58,317 nt of DNA from Planktothrix sp. PCC 11201 (GTDB lineage Bacteria; Cyanobacteriota; Cyanobacteriia; Cyanobacteriales; Microcoleaceae), in contig NZ_LT797699.1 in assembly GCF_900009135.1 (NCBI RefSeq), positions 142,163-200,479 on the forward strand. Reading direction: 5' to 3'. The notes under the pieces are model-generated. The model was not told the origin of the DNA, ran no database searches, and saw only the letters and a list, made by a program, of their open reading frames with translations. Of this stretch, positions 7,661 through 16,373 are shown piece after piece. The translations under genes and the position numbers were made by a program. Numbering within the stretch: the first letter of the stretch is position 1; each line of letters starts with the position of its first letter.

Positions 7661-10510
7661 ATGCAACCGACCGATCCGACAAAATTTACAGATAAAGCCT
7701 GGGAAGCCGTGGTTAAATCCCAAGATGTGGCGCGTCGTTTTCAAAATCAGAATTTAGAAGTCGAACATCTGATCACCGCCCTGCTAGAACAAAATGGACT
7801 CGCCACTAGCCTCCTGAGTCGGGCGGGAGTCGATACGGATATTTTTAGCCAACAGTTGGAAGCCTTTACCAAACGCCAACCCAAGGTCGGACGCATCGAA
7901 CATTTATATTTAGGACAGAGCTTAGATCTGTTATTGGATAAAGCTGAAGCAGACCGTCAAGCCCTACAGGATGGTTTTATCTCCATTGAACATTTAATCC
8001 TAGCTTTCTCCGAAGATGACCGCATTGGTCGGAAACTCCTGGCCGGAGAAGCCCCCACCAGCCAACGGCCCGGACGTCCGGGTTATGATCGTCCTGGACG
8101 TTCTCCCTCCCTGCGTCCGAAATTAGAAGAAGCTATTAAAGCCATTCGCGGCAGTTCTAAAGTTGAAACCCAAAGCCCAGAAACCAGTTATGAAGCCTTA
8201 AAAAAATATGGCAAAGACTTAACAGAACTGGCGAAAGCCGGAAAACTTGATCCGGTAATTGGTCGGGATGAAGAAGTGCGGCGGGTGGTCAGTTGTTTAT
8301 CTCGCAGAACTAAAAATAATCCGGTGTTAATTGGGGAACCGGGAGTCGGAAAAACCGCGATCGCCGAAGGTTTAGCCCAACGAATTGTGAACGGAGATGT
8401 GCCAGAATCCTTAAAAAATCGCCAGTTAATTTCCTTAGATATGGGAAGTTTAATTGCTGGGGCAAAATATCGGGGAGAATTTGAAGAAAGACTGCGCTCG
8501 GTATTAAGAGAAGTCACCCACTCCGAGGGACAAATTGTATTATTTATTGATGAATTGCATACTGTTGTTGGGGCGGGTTCCGGGGGCGGTTCATCAGGAA
8601 TGGATGCCAGTAATTTACTCAAACCCATGTTAGCCCGGGGAGAATTGCGGTGTATTGGCGCTTCAACTGTTGACGAATATCGCAAACATATTGAAAAAGA
8701 TCCGGCCTTAGAACGACGGTTTCAACAGGTTTATGTGGATCAACCTTCTCCAGAAGATACTATCTCGATTTTAAGAGGATTAAAAGACCGTTACGAGCGC
8801 CATCATGGGGTAAAAATTACTGATAGTGCGTTGGTGGCAGCAGCGATGTTATCGAGTCGGTATATTAGCGATCGCTTTCTACCCGATAAAGCCATTGATG
8901 TTGTCGATGAAGCCGCCGCCCAATTAAAAATGGAAATCACCTCAAAACCCGTGGAATTAGAACAAATTGATCGGCGGGTCATGCAGTTAGAAATGGAAAA
9001 ATTATCCATAGAAGGAGAAAGTTTAGGAACCGGAGAAAGTAACCGCCGAAATGATGGCGGGGTGGCGATTCGTTTAGGCAGAATTAAGGAAGAAATCGAG
9101 AGTTTAAAAACCAAACAGGAAAAACTTGCCTCCCAATGGCAAGGGGAAAAACAACTCTTAGATAGTATTAATAAACTCAAGGAAGACGAAGAAGAATTAC
9201 GGGTACAAATTGAACAGGCAGAACGGGCCTATGATTTAAACAAAGCCGCCCAATTAAAGTATGGTCAATTGGAAGTTTTACATCAGGAACGCGAAGGCAA
9301 AGAAGCGGAATTAGTTAAGTTACAATCTCAAGGTTCTTCGATGTTGCGTGAGGAGGTCACGGAGGCCGATATCGCAGGAATTATTGCTAAATGGACGGGG
9401 ATACCCGTTAACCGTTTATTGGAGTCAGAACGGCAGAAATTACTGCGCTTAGAGAGTCATTTGCATCAACGGGTCATCGGACAACAGGAGGCGGTGGCGG
9501 CGGTTTCGGCTGCGATTAGAAGGGCGCGGGCGGGAATGAAAGATCCCGGCCGTCCGATTGGGTCTTTCCTGTTTATGGGGCCAACGGGGGTGGGAAAAAC
9601 CGAGTTGGCAAAGGCCCTAGCGGAGTTTTTGTTTGATAGCGAGGAGTCGATTATTCGGATTGATATGTCTGAATATATGGAAAAACACGCGGTTTCTCGG
9701 TTAGTGGGGGCGCCTCCGGGCTATGTGGGGTATGACGAAGGCGGTCAACTATCGGAAGCGGTGCGACGCCATCCCTACTCGGTGATTTTATTTGATGAGG
9801 TGGAAAAAGCCCATCCCGATGTGTTTAATATCCTATTACAAGTATTAGATGATGGTCGCATTACCGACTCCCAAGGAAGGACGGTAGATTTCAGAAATAC
9901 GGTTATTGTGATGACCAGTAATATTGGGGGGGAACATATTTTAGATGTGGCGGGGGATGAGTCCCGTTATGGGGAAATGGAGAAGCGAGTGATGACGGCT
10001 TTGCGATCGCATTTTCGCCCAGAATTTTTAAATCGGGTGGATGATACTATTCTATTCCATCCGTTAAGTAAAGGGGAATTACGGTATATTGTGGCAATTC
10101 AAGTTAAACGGATTCAAAGGTTATTATCAGATCAAAAAATATCGATTGAATTATCGCCTGCAACCTTAGATTATTTAGCGGATGTTGGTTATGATCCGGT
10201 CTATGGAGCCAGACCGTTAAAACGGGCGATTCAACGGGAATTGGAAAACCATATTGCCAATTTATTGTTAGAACAGAAGTTCGTCACGGAAGATACAATT
10301 TATGTGGATTATGAAGATGACAAATTAGTCTTTAATCATCAACCTTTGATTCCTAAAGCGAAAGAAGAACCGTTAATTATGAATGTTCAACCGATGAGAA
10401 AAACAATATCTGATCCGTTGGAAATGGATGTGCAACCCGTGATATTAACTACCTCTAAAACAGCAGAGGGGGATGATATTATTACGGTTGAAACCGTGAA
10501 AGATGAATAG
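7661..10510 (+). CDS. clpB: ClpB protein disaggregase
   Basis: The product is a Hsp100 family hexameric ATPase that, with DnaK, pulls apart protein aggregates. It contains the Clp N domain, nucleotide-binding domain 1 (GEPGVGKTA near residue 225), the coiled-coil middle domain (about residues 420-540) and domain 2 (GPTGVGKTE near residue 640; pore loop [13 protein letters not shown]). I place the start at [18 protein letters not shown], as in ClpB relatives; an in-frame ATG at 7622 has a GGGG upstream and cannot be excluded. Two oddities: a Gly/Pro/Arg insert ([14 protein letters not shown]) after the N domain, and a C-terminal tail of about 55 residues with the related segments MNVQPM and MDVQPV. 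It is divergent from the ATPase gene. Confidence 0.95.
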   Translation: MQPTDPTKFTDKAWEAVVKSQDVARRFQNQNLEVEHLITALLEQNGLATSLLSRAGVDTDIFSQQLEAFTKRQPKVGRIEHLYLGQSLDLLLDKAEADRQALQDGFISIEHLILAFSEDDRIGRKLLAGEAPTSQRPGRPGYDRPGRSPSLRPKLEEAIKAIRGSSKVETQSPETSYEALKKYGKDLTELAKAGKLDPVIGRDEEVRRVVSCLSRRTKNNPVLIGEPGVGKTAIAEGLAQRIVNGDVPESLKNRQLISLDMGSLIAGAKYRGEFEERLRSVLREVTHSEGQIVLFIDELHTVVGAGSGGGSSGMDASNLLKPMLARGELRCIGASTVDEYRKHIEKDPALERRFQQVYVDQPSPEDTISILRGLKDRYERHHGVKITDSALVAAAMLSSRYISDRFLPDKAIDVVDEAAAQLKMEITSKPVELEQIDRRVMQLEMEKLSIEGESLGTGESNRRNDGGVAIRLGRIKEEIESLKTKQEKLASQWQGEKQLLDSINKLKEDEEELRVQIEQAERAYDLNKAAQLKYGQLEVLHQEREGKEAELVKLQSQGSSMLREEVTEADIAGIIAKWTGIPVNRLLESERQKLLRLESHLHQRVIGQQEAVAAVSAAIRRARAGMKDPGRPIGSFLFMGPTGVGKTELAKALAEFLFDSEESIIRIDMSEYMEKHAVSRLVGAPPGYVGYDEGGQLSEAVRRHPYSVILFDEVEKAHPDVFNILLQVLDDGRITDSQGRTVDFRNTVIVMTSNIGGEHILDVAGDESRYGEMEKRVMTALRSHFRPEFLNRVDDTILFHPLSKGELRYIVAIQVKRIQRLLSDQKISIELSPATLDYLADVGYDPVYGARPLKRAIQRELENHIANLLLEQKFVTEDTIYVDYEDDKLVFNHQPLIPKAKEEPLIMNVQPMRKTISDPLEMDVQPVILTTSKTAEGDDIITVETVKDE

Positions 10511-10604
10511 ATTTTGATTGAACTTGAGGGACGTTCGCTGCAACGTCTCCTAAGATTTGACTCAGCTATAATAAAAACAAGAAATTTTAATCCTTGTGAC
10601 TCCT

Positions 10605-11558
10605 ATGGTTGATATTACTATCGCGATTCCTACCTATAATGGGGCGACCCGTTTACCTGCGGTTTTAGAAAAATTGCGATCGCAAACTGGAACAGAACAA
10701 ATCAACTGGGAAATTATAATTGTTGATAATAATAGTACGGATAGTACCGCAGAATTAGTTAAAACTTATCAAGATAATTGGTCAGATATTGTTCCTTTAA
10801 AATGTGTTTTAGAAACAGAACAAGGGGCAGCCTTCGCTCGAAAACGAGCCATTAAAGAGTCGGAATCGTTATTGATTGGCTTTTTAGATGATGATACCTT
10901 ACCCGCTTTAGATTGGGTGGAAAAAGCCTATGAATTTGCTCAAAACCATCCTAAAGCTGGGGCATTTGGGAGTCAAATCCATGGGGTTTATGAAGCAGAA
11001 ACCCCTACTAATTTTAATCGGATTTCCAGTTTTTTTGCTATTACAGAACGGGGGGATAGTCCCCATTTATATGAACCCAAAATGAAGATGTTACCGCCTT
11101 CTGCGGGGTTGGTAGTCCGTTGTCAAGTTTGGTTAGAAACTGTACCAGAAGACACCTTTTTAAGTGGACGTTCTAGTCAATCTATTTTGAATAGTGAAGA
11201 CTTAGAAGCGATTATGTATATTCAAAATGCTGGGTGGGAAATTTGGTATAATTCGGAAATGCACCTCTATCATCAAATTCCTAAACAACGGTTAGAACGA
11301 GATTATTTATTGTTTTTAATGCGAAGTACGGGGTTAGCACGGCATCATATTCGGATGTTACGGTTAAAACCTTGGCAACGGCCGTTATTATTTCCCCTGG
11401 GGTTAGGAAATGATATGAGAAAGGCGATCGCTTACTATCTCAAACATCGAAAAGAATTAAAAACCGATGTGGTGGCGGCTTGTGAAATGGAGTTTTTAAA
11501 AAGCACTGTGATTAGTCCCTTTTATTTGTGGAAAACATCTTATCTAAAAAAATTATGA
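10605..11558 (+). CDS. hpsE: HpsE-like GT2 glycosyltransferase (copy 1)
   Basis: This GT2 glycosyltransferase of about 317 residues has the nucleotide-sugar start VDITIAIPTYNGATRLP, the VDNNSTDST loop and the DDD metal site in GFLDDDTLP near residue 94. It resembles HpsE of the Nostoc hormogonium polysaccharide locus, and the nearby hpsA/pseudopilin genes support that. I use the ATG at 10605, because it aligns with the start of the tandem copy; the GTG at 10596 is an alternative. A TATAAT lies at 10567-10572 but no good -35. The stop overlaps the next start as ATGA. The enzyme probably adds a sugar to exopolysaccharide at the cytoplasmic membrane. Confidence 0.75.
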   Translation: MVDITIAIPTYNGATRLPAVLEKLRSQTGTEQINWEIIIVDNNSTDSTAELVKTYQDNWSDIVPLKCVLETEQGAAFARKRAIKESESLLIGFLDDDTLPALDWVEKAYEFAQNHPKAGAFGSQIHGVYEAETPTNFNRISSFFAITERGDSPHLYEPKMKMLPPSAGLVVRCQVWLETVPEDTFLSGRSSQSILNSEDLEAIMYIQNAGWEIWYNSEMHLYHQIPKQRLERDYLLFLMRSTGLARHHIRMLRLKPWQRPLLFPLGLGNDMRKAIAYYLKHRKELKTDVVAACEMEFLKSTVISPFYLWKTSYLKKL

Positions 11559-12505
11559 TTGATTTTACCGTTGTTATTCCTACCTATAATGGTGCTAGTC
11601 GGGTTCCTGATGTGTTAGAGAAATTGCGATCGCAAACTGGAACAGAAAATATCACTTGGGAAATTATTGTTGTTGATAATAATAGTAATGATCAAACGGC
11701 TGATATAGTTCAGAATATCATTGCATCCTGGCAAGAAGTTTTCCCGCTCAAGTATGTATTTGAAGCCAAACAGGGTGCAGCTTTTGCCAGACAACGGGGA
11801 CTAGAGGAAGCTCAGGGGGAGTTAATTGGGTTTCTCGATGATGATAACTGGCCGGATGAAAATTGGGTAGCCCAAGCCCATAATTTTGCACAGCTTTATC
11901 CCCAAGCGGGCGCTTATGGCGGACAAATTCATGGAGTTTATGAAGTGCCACCCCCAGAAAATTTTAAGGCCATTGAGGGATTTTTAGCCATTCGAGAACG
12001 GGGGCCAGAACCCAACCGTTATCAACCCCAGGTGTTAAGCTTACCCCCAGGAGCAGCAATGGTGGTTAGAAAGCAGGTGTGGAGTCAAGTTGTACCCAAG
12101 CAACCTCAAATGAGTGGGAAGTTACCCGGGGGAAAAATGGTGCAAGGGGATGATTGGGAACCCTTGATGTATTTACATAAAGCAGGCTGGGAAATTTGGT
12201 ATAATCCATCTATGCACACCTATCATCAGATTCCGGCTTGGCGACTCAAACGGGATTATTTATTATCTTTGATTCATGGGTCGTGTTTATCTTTTTGTCC
12301 CTTACGAATGATTGGTGCTAAATTCTATGAAAAGCCTATAATTTTATCGCGAACTGTAGTAGGAAATAGTTACAATGCTATGCGGCATTATTTTAAATAT
12401 CAGGGTCAGCTTAAAACCAATTTAATTGCCGAGTGTCAAATGCAGATTTATTTAAGCCGAATTAGTAGTGCTTTTTATTGGATGAAGCGAAGTTTAAACC
12501 CTTAA
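11555..12505 (+). CDS. hpsE: HpsE-like GT2 glycosyltransferase (copy 2)
   Basis: This 316-residue GT2 enzyme is a tandem paralogue of the preceding gene: both share VVIPTYNGA, EKLRSQTGTE, VDNNS and the QGAAFAR segment. The DxD-like motif is GFLDDDNWPDENW. The start MIDFTVVIP at 11555 overlaps the previous stop (ATGA), so I reject the longer in-frame start at 11528. The pair shares local DNA identity near the 5' end, including a HIP1 octamer at the same place, consistent with duplication. It is the second gene of an operon that continues into the GT2 gene at 12522, 16 bp downstream. Confidence 0.75.
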   Translation: MIDFTVVIPTYNGASRVPDVLEKLRSQTGTENITWEIIVVDNNSNDQTADIVQNIIASWQEVFPLKYVFEAKQGAAFARQRGLEEAQGELIGFLDDDNWPDENWVAQAHNFAQLYPQAGAYGGQIHGVYEVPPPENFKAIEGFLAIRERGPEPNRYQPQVLSLPPGAAMVVRKQVWSQVVPKQPQMSGKLPGGKMVQGDDWEPLMYLHKAGWEIWYNPSMHTYHQIPAWRLKRDYLLSLIHGSCLSFCPLRMIGAKFYEKPIILSRTVVGNSYNAMRHYFKYQGQLKTNLIAECQMQIYLSRISSAFYWMKRSLNP

Positions 12506-12521
12506 TTATCATGATCTAATT

Positions 12522-13457
12522 ATGACTTTAATTTCTGTGATCATTCCTGTTTACAATGCAGAGCTAACAATTAAAGAAACAATTGAGTCGGTTTTAAATC
12601 AAACTTTTAAAGACTGGGAATTAATTATTATTGATGATGGATCTCAAGACTCAACAGTGAGGATAATTAGGGAAATAGAAGATTCACGAATTAGAATATT
12701 TTCTTACTCTAATGCAGGTTTAGCATCAAGTCGAAATCGAGGCATTGATCATGCTCAAGGGGAATATATTACTTTTCTGGATGCTGATGACCTATGGACT
12801 CCAGACAAATTAGAAGCGCAGTTTCAAGCATTACAAGAACATCCAGAGGCTGCTGTTGCCTATAGTTGGACAGACTATATCGATCAGTCAAGTCAATTTT
12901 TGCATTCTGGTAGACAGATTACAATAAATGGCGATGTTTATGAACATTTATTAGTTAATAATTTTTTAGAAAATGGTTCTAACCCGTTAATTCGTAAACA
13001 AGCTTTAAATCAGGTGGGAGAGTTTGATACATCTTTAAAAGCAGGAGAAGATTGGGATATGTGGCTGAGATTAGCAGCAGATTATCAATTTGTAGTAGTT
13101 ACACGCCCTCAGATTTTATATCGAGTTTCGACTGGTTCCATGTCCTCTCAAATTAAAAATCAAGAAAGAGAATGTTTAAAAGTTATTGAAAAAGCTTTTA
13201 AATTTGCTCCTGAGTCTTTACAGCCTTTAAAAAGAAAGACTTTAGCAGAACTATATAAATATCTCATGTGGAAAATTTTTCAGCAGCAGCCGAGTCATAA
13301 GCAAGGTTTGATTTTAATGGAATATCTCATTAATTATTCTACTCATGAGCCTGAATGGAAAAAAGAAATAAAATTTATCTTGATCATGTTTATAAAAAGT
13401 TTAACAACTTTAATTTTACCTTCTAGGTTTTCCCAAAAAATTCTTAAAAAAGATTAG
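12522..13457 (+). CDS. GT2 glycosyltransferase A (carries inverted-repeat arm)
   Basis: The protein is a 311-residue inverting GT-A glycosyltransferase. It has SVIIPVYNAELTIKETI at the N-terminus, IIDDGSQDST and the metal-binding DADD (FLDADDLWTPDK near residue 83), then the acceptor motif GEDWDMWLRLA near residue 177. Codons 27 to about 230 lie in a 614-bp stretch repeated almost perfectly, inverted, in the gene at 13471-14385. Only the first 26 residues and the last 80 or so differ between the two. The C-terminal tail (about residues 232-311) is helical and ends in a hydrophobic stretch, suggesting membrane association. Confidence 0.85.
   Translation: MTLISVIIPVYNAELTIKETIESVLNQTFKDWELIIIDDGSQDSTVRIIREIEDSRIRIFSYSNAGLASSRNRGIDHAQGEYITFLDADDLWTPDKLEAQFQALQEHPEAAVAYSWTDYIDQSSQFLHSGRQITINGDVYEHLLVNNFLENGSNPLIRKQALNQVGEFDTSLKAGEDWDMWLRLAADYQFVVVTRPQILYRVSTGSMSSQIKNQERECLKVIEKAFKFAPESLQPLKRKTLAELYKYLMWKIFQQQPSHKQGLILMEYLINYSTHEPEWKKEIKFILIMFIKSLTTLILPSRFSQKILKKD
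12600..13213. repeat. 614-bp inverted repeat, left arm
   Basis: This arm matches the reverse complement of 13694-14307 over 614 bases. I could spot only about two base differences (GGATCT/GGTTCT and AGG/AAG), both near the outer end. Each arm lies wholly inside a glycosyltransferase gene. The arms are separated by 480 bp holding the two different C-termini and the short convergent gap. Confidence 0.9.
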
Positions 13458-13470
13458 TTATATTAAGAAG

Positions 13471-14385
13471 TTAATTAACTGTTTTGACTTGAAAAAACAT
13501 GAGTATTATTTTAATAGTTACACTTATAATAATTTTGGGTTTTAATAATAATTCTGGTTTATATTTGCAATATTGCCATAAACAGTAGGCAGCTATTCCA
13601 GCATTCTGCCGTGAAGGAGAATCTTCAATAGCTTTAAAAGTGAGATATTTATAAAGATTTGATAAACTTAAATACTTTAAATTTTGTCGAGATTCAGGAG
13701 CAAATTTAAAAGCTTTTTCAATAACTTTTAAACATTCTCTTTCTTGATTTTTAATTTGAGAGGACATGGAACCAGTCGAAACTCGATATAAAATCTGAGG
13801 GCGTGTAACTACTACAAATTGATAATCTGCTGCTAATCTCAGCCACATATCCCAATCTTCTCCTGCTTTTAAAGATGTATCAAACTCTCCCACCTGATTT
13901 AAAGCTTGTTTACGAATTAACGGGTTAGAACCATTTTCTAAAAAATTATTAACTAATAAATGTTCATAAACATCGCCATTTATTGTAATCTGTCTACCAG
14001 AATGCAAAAATTGACTTGACTGATCGATATAGTCTGTCCAACTATAGGCAACAGCAGCCTCTGGATGTTCTTGTAATGCTTGAAACTGCGCTTCTAATTT
14101 GTCTGGAGTCCATAGGTCATCAGCATCCAGAAAAGTAATATATTCCCCTTGAGCATGATCAATGCCTCGATTTCGACTTGATGCTAAACCTGCATTAGAG
14201 TAAGAAAATATTCTAATTCGTGAATCTTCTATTTCCCTAATTATCTTCACTGTTGAGTCTTGAGAACCATCATCAATAATAATTAATTCCCAGTCTTTAA
14301 AAGTTTGTTTCAAAACTGATTCAATAGTTTTTTGAATCGTTTTTTCTCCATTATAAACGGGTATAACAACAGAAATTTTAGGCAT
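13471..14385 (-). CDS. GT2 glycosyltransferase B (carries inverted-repeat arm)
   Basis: This 304-residue GT2 enzyme starts MPKISVVIPVYNGEKTIQKT and continues with the same catalytic core as the gene at 12522 (DDGSQDST, FLDADDLWTPDK, GEDWDMWLRLA). The core proteins differ at one visible residue (TVKII against TVRII). The C-terminal 75 residues are different (YLSLSNLYKYLTFKAIEDSP and onward). It faces the 12522 gene with only 13 bp between the stop codons. It is the second gene of a two-gene operon with 14391-15377, 5 bp away. High core identity with unlike ends indicates gene conversion or inversion rather than simple duplication. Confidence 0.85.
   Translation of the reverse strand: MPKISVVIPVYNGEKTIQKTIESVLKQTFKDWELIIIDDGSQDSTVKIIREIEDSRIRIFSYSNAGLASSRNRGIDHAQGEYITFLDADDLWTPDKLEAQFQALQEHPEAAVAYSWTDYIDQSSQFLHSGRQITINGDVYEHLLVNNFLENGSNPLIRKQALNQVGEFDTSLKAGEDWDMWLRLAADYQFVVVTRPQILYRVSTGSMSSQIKNQERECLKVIEKAFKFAPESRQNLKYLSLSNLYKYLTFKAIEDSPSRQNAGIAAYCLWQYCKYKPELLLKPKIIISVTIKIILMFFQVKTVN
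13694..14307. repeat. 614-bp inverted repeat, right arm
   Basis: This is the partner of 12600-13213 in inverted orientation. Homology stops abruptly at both ends: just after the codons for QTFKDW begin on the outer side, and at APES on the inner side. Confidence 0.9.
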
Positions 14386-14390
14386 ATTTT

Positions 14391-15377
14391 TTAATTGATA
14401 TCGGTTTTAATATACATCATTAAAGCTCCAATATTAGAGATTCTACCAAATTTAGATAAAATCCATTCAGCTTGTTTTTTAGGTAAGAAAATAAATGTGG
14501 AAATTTTTAACAAAGTTCTGAAAGTAACTTTCTGACGGAGCATGGTTGGATCATTAATTAGGATATTGTATAGAAAATGCAACGCTAATAAACCCTGCTT
14601 TGGGCCCGGTTGAACTTCGAGAGCTTTAAAAGTCAGATTTTTATATATATTAGCAAGACTTCTCTTTTTTAGAGGTTTTAATGAATCAGGAACTTGGCTA
14701 AAAGCTTGTTCAATTACCTTTTTGCTACCTGCTTCTAGTTTTAACACATTAGCAGATGCTGATTCAGAGGATTGTCTATATAAGATTTGAGATTTAGGAA
14801 CAGTAATAAACTGATAATGTTTTGCTAACCTTAACCAGATATCCCAATCTTCTCCAGAAAGTAAAGACGAATCAAATTGACCTACTGCTTCTAAAGCCTG
14901 ACGACGAATTAAAGGATTAGAACCATTTTCTAAAAAATTAACCACTAACAAATAAGGATAAACATTACCATTAATGGTAACGTGACTACCTGGACGTAAG
15001 AACTGGCTTGATTCATCAATACAATCCGTCCAACTATAAGCAACAGCCGATTCCGGGTTATCCTGTAGGGCTTGATATTGAGCCTCAATCTTATCGGGTG
15101 TCCACAAATCATCTGCATCTATAAAGGCAATATATTCACCCCTAGCATGGGATATTCCTCGATTCCGACTGGTCGATTGATTCGTCTTAGCATAGGAAAA
15201 AACCTTGAGTCGAGGATCATTAATTGGGTTAACAATATCTAAAGTTGAGTCAGTGGAACCATCATTGATTATAATGAGTTCTAAATCGGAAAAAGTTTGA
15301 TTAAGCACAGATGTAACTGTTTCTCTAATCGTTTTTTCTCCATTGTACACAGGAATAATTACAGAAACTACAGGCAT
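14391..15377 (-). CDS. GT2 glycosyltransferase C
   Basis: This 328-residue GT2 enzyme is a more distant paralogue of genes A and B. It shares SVIIPVYNGEKTI, DGSTDST, FIDADDLWTPDK and GEDWDIWLRLA, but differs throughout, so it has not taken part in the recent homogenisation. It has a longer C-terminus (KKQAEWILSKFGRISNIGAL). It starts only 27 bp from the divergent sulfotransferase start at 15405, so any promoters must overlap the coding regions. It is the first gene of an operon with gene B. The substrate is unknown; a surface polysaccharide is likely from context. Confidence 0.85.
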   Translation of the reverse strand: MPVVSVIIPVYNGEKTIRETVTSVLNQTFSDLELIIINDGSTDSTLDIVNPINDPRLKVFSYAKTNQSTSRNRGISHARGEYIAFIDADDLWTPDKIEAQYQALQDNPESAVAYSWTDCIDESSQFLRPGSHVTINGNVYPYLLVVNFLENGSNPLIRRQALEAVGQFDSSLLSGEDWDIWLRLAKHYQFITVPKSQILYRQSSESASANVLKLEAGSKKVIEQAFSQVPDSLKPLKKRSLANIYKNLTFKALEVQPGPKQGLLALHFLYNILINDPTMLRQKVTFRTLLKISTFIFLPKKQAEWILSKFGRISNIGALMMYIKTDIN

Positions 15378-15404
15378 ATTTTGATCAATTAAAAGTCAAA
15401 AAAC

Positions 15405-16247
15405 ATGAAAATTAATTCATTTCAAACTTTCTTTTTAGTCGGATGTTCCCGTTCTGGAACCACCTTTTTACAAAGTCTATTAGCAGCCCATCCTCAGATT
15501 ACTTCTTTTAAAGAATCCCAGTTTTACCATTTCATGGTTCCTGTAAAATATGAACGGAAAAGATTTGCTTTAAATTTGGCTTCTCGGAAACTCAAGCCCC
15601 ATATTCAAAAGTATTTTGAACAGGATCTTAAACGCCCAGAGTTATTAAAATATTTTCCGAGTTTACCTCTGATGCGCTGGCAAAGCGATGCTTTCATCAA
15701 AACCATGAGATCTTTAACTCAGGAAGAAGGAAATCATGTTTTTTTAGAAAAAACCCCTGACCATATTTATTATATCTCCTATATTGTCAAACTCGTACCC
15801 AATGCCAAATTTATTCATATTGTTCGCAGTGGTGCGGAAGTAATTGCTTCTTTATACGAAGCTACCCATCAATACCCTGAACCTTGGGCGGGGGCGAGAA
15901 GTTTGGATGTTTGTATTGAAAACTGGTTGAAAGCCATTAAAATTACTCAAGATTACATGAACGAACCTAATCATATCGTAGTGGGTTATCAAAATCTTGT
16001 AAACAATCCTGAATCCACCTTAGAAAAACTCTGTGAGTTTATGGAACTTAATTTTGATATACAAATGTTAAATAACTATACAAAGGTGTCGGAAAAACTA
16101 ACTTTGGAACAGGCCGGAAGAACCGTTAACAATGAAATTAAAAATACGGGTTTGAAGAAGTTCTATAAAATTTTTGATGAAACTCAACAGCAGTATGTTT
16201 TGAGCCAAATTAAAAACGTCAATCTTGAATTAATCAATCAGATTTAA
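15405..16247 (+). CDS. Sulfotransferase family protein
   Basis: The 280-residue protein has the 5'-phosphosulfate binding loop GCSRSGTTFLQSLLAAHP near residue 14 and the 3'-phosphate binding segment HIVRSGAEVIASL near residue 139. Both are diagnostic of PAPS-dependent sulfotransferases. FLEKTPDHIYY precedes the second motif as in the family. Members move a sulfuryl group from PAPS to a hydroxyl or amine of a sugar, lipid or peptide. The neighbouring glycosyltransferases suggest the acceptor is a polysaccharide or glycolipid. A second, more diverged sulfotransferase lies at 50758. Confidence 0.85.
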   Translation: MKINSFQTFFLVGCSRSGTTFLQSLLAAHPQITSFKESQFYHFMVPVKYERKRFALNLASRKLKPHIQKYFEQDLKRPELLKYFPSLPLMRWQSDAFIKTMRSLTQEEGNHVFLEKTPDHIYYISYIVKLVPNAKFIHIVRSGAEVIASLYEATHQYPEPWAGARSLDVCIENWLKAIKITQDYMNEPNHIVVGYQNLVNNPESTLEKLCEFMELNFDIQMLNNYTKVSEKLTLEQAGRTVNNEIKNTGLKKFYKIFDETQQQYVLSQIKNVNLELINQI

Positions 16248-16373
16248 TTGAAAGTTAGTCAGATACGGAAATCCGAATCAACCTTGGGGCGGTGATCCAT
16301 CCCTAGTAAGGGAACGGCGATCGCACACAATCATAACATCACCATTCTATAGATACCTTAACCTGAAATCACT

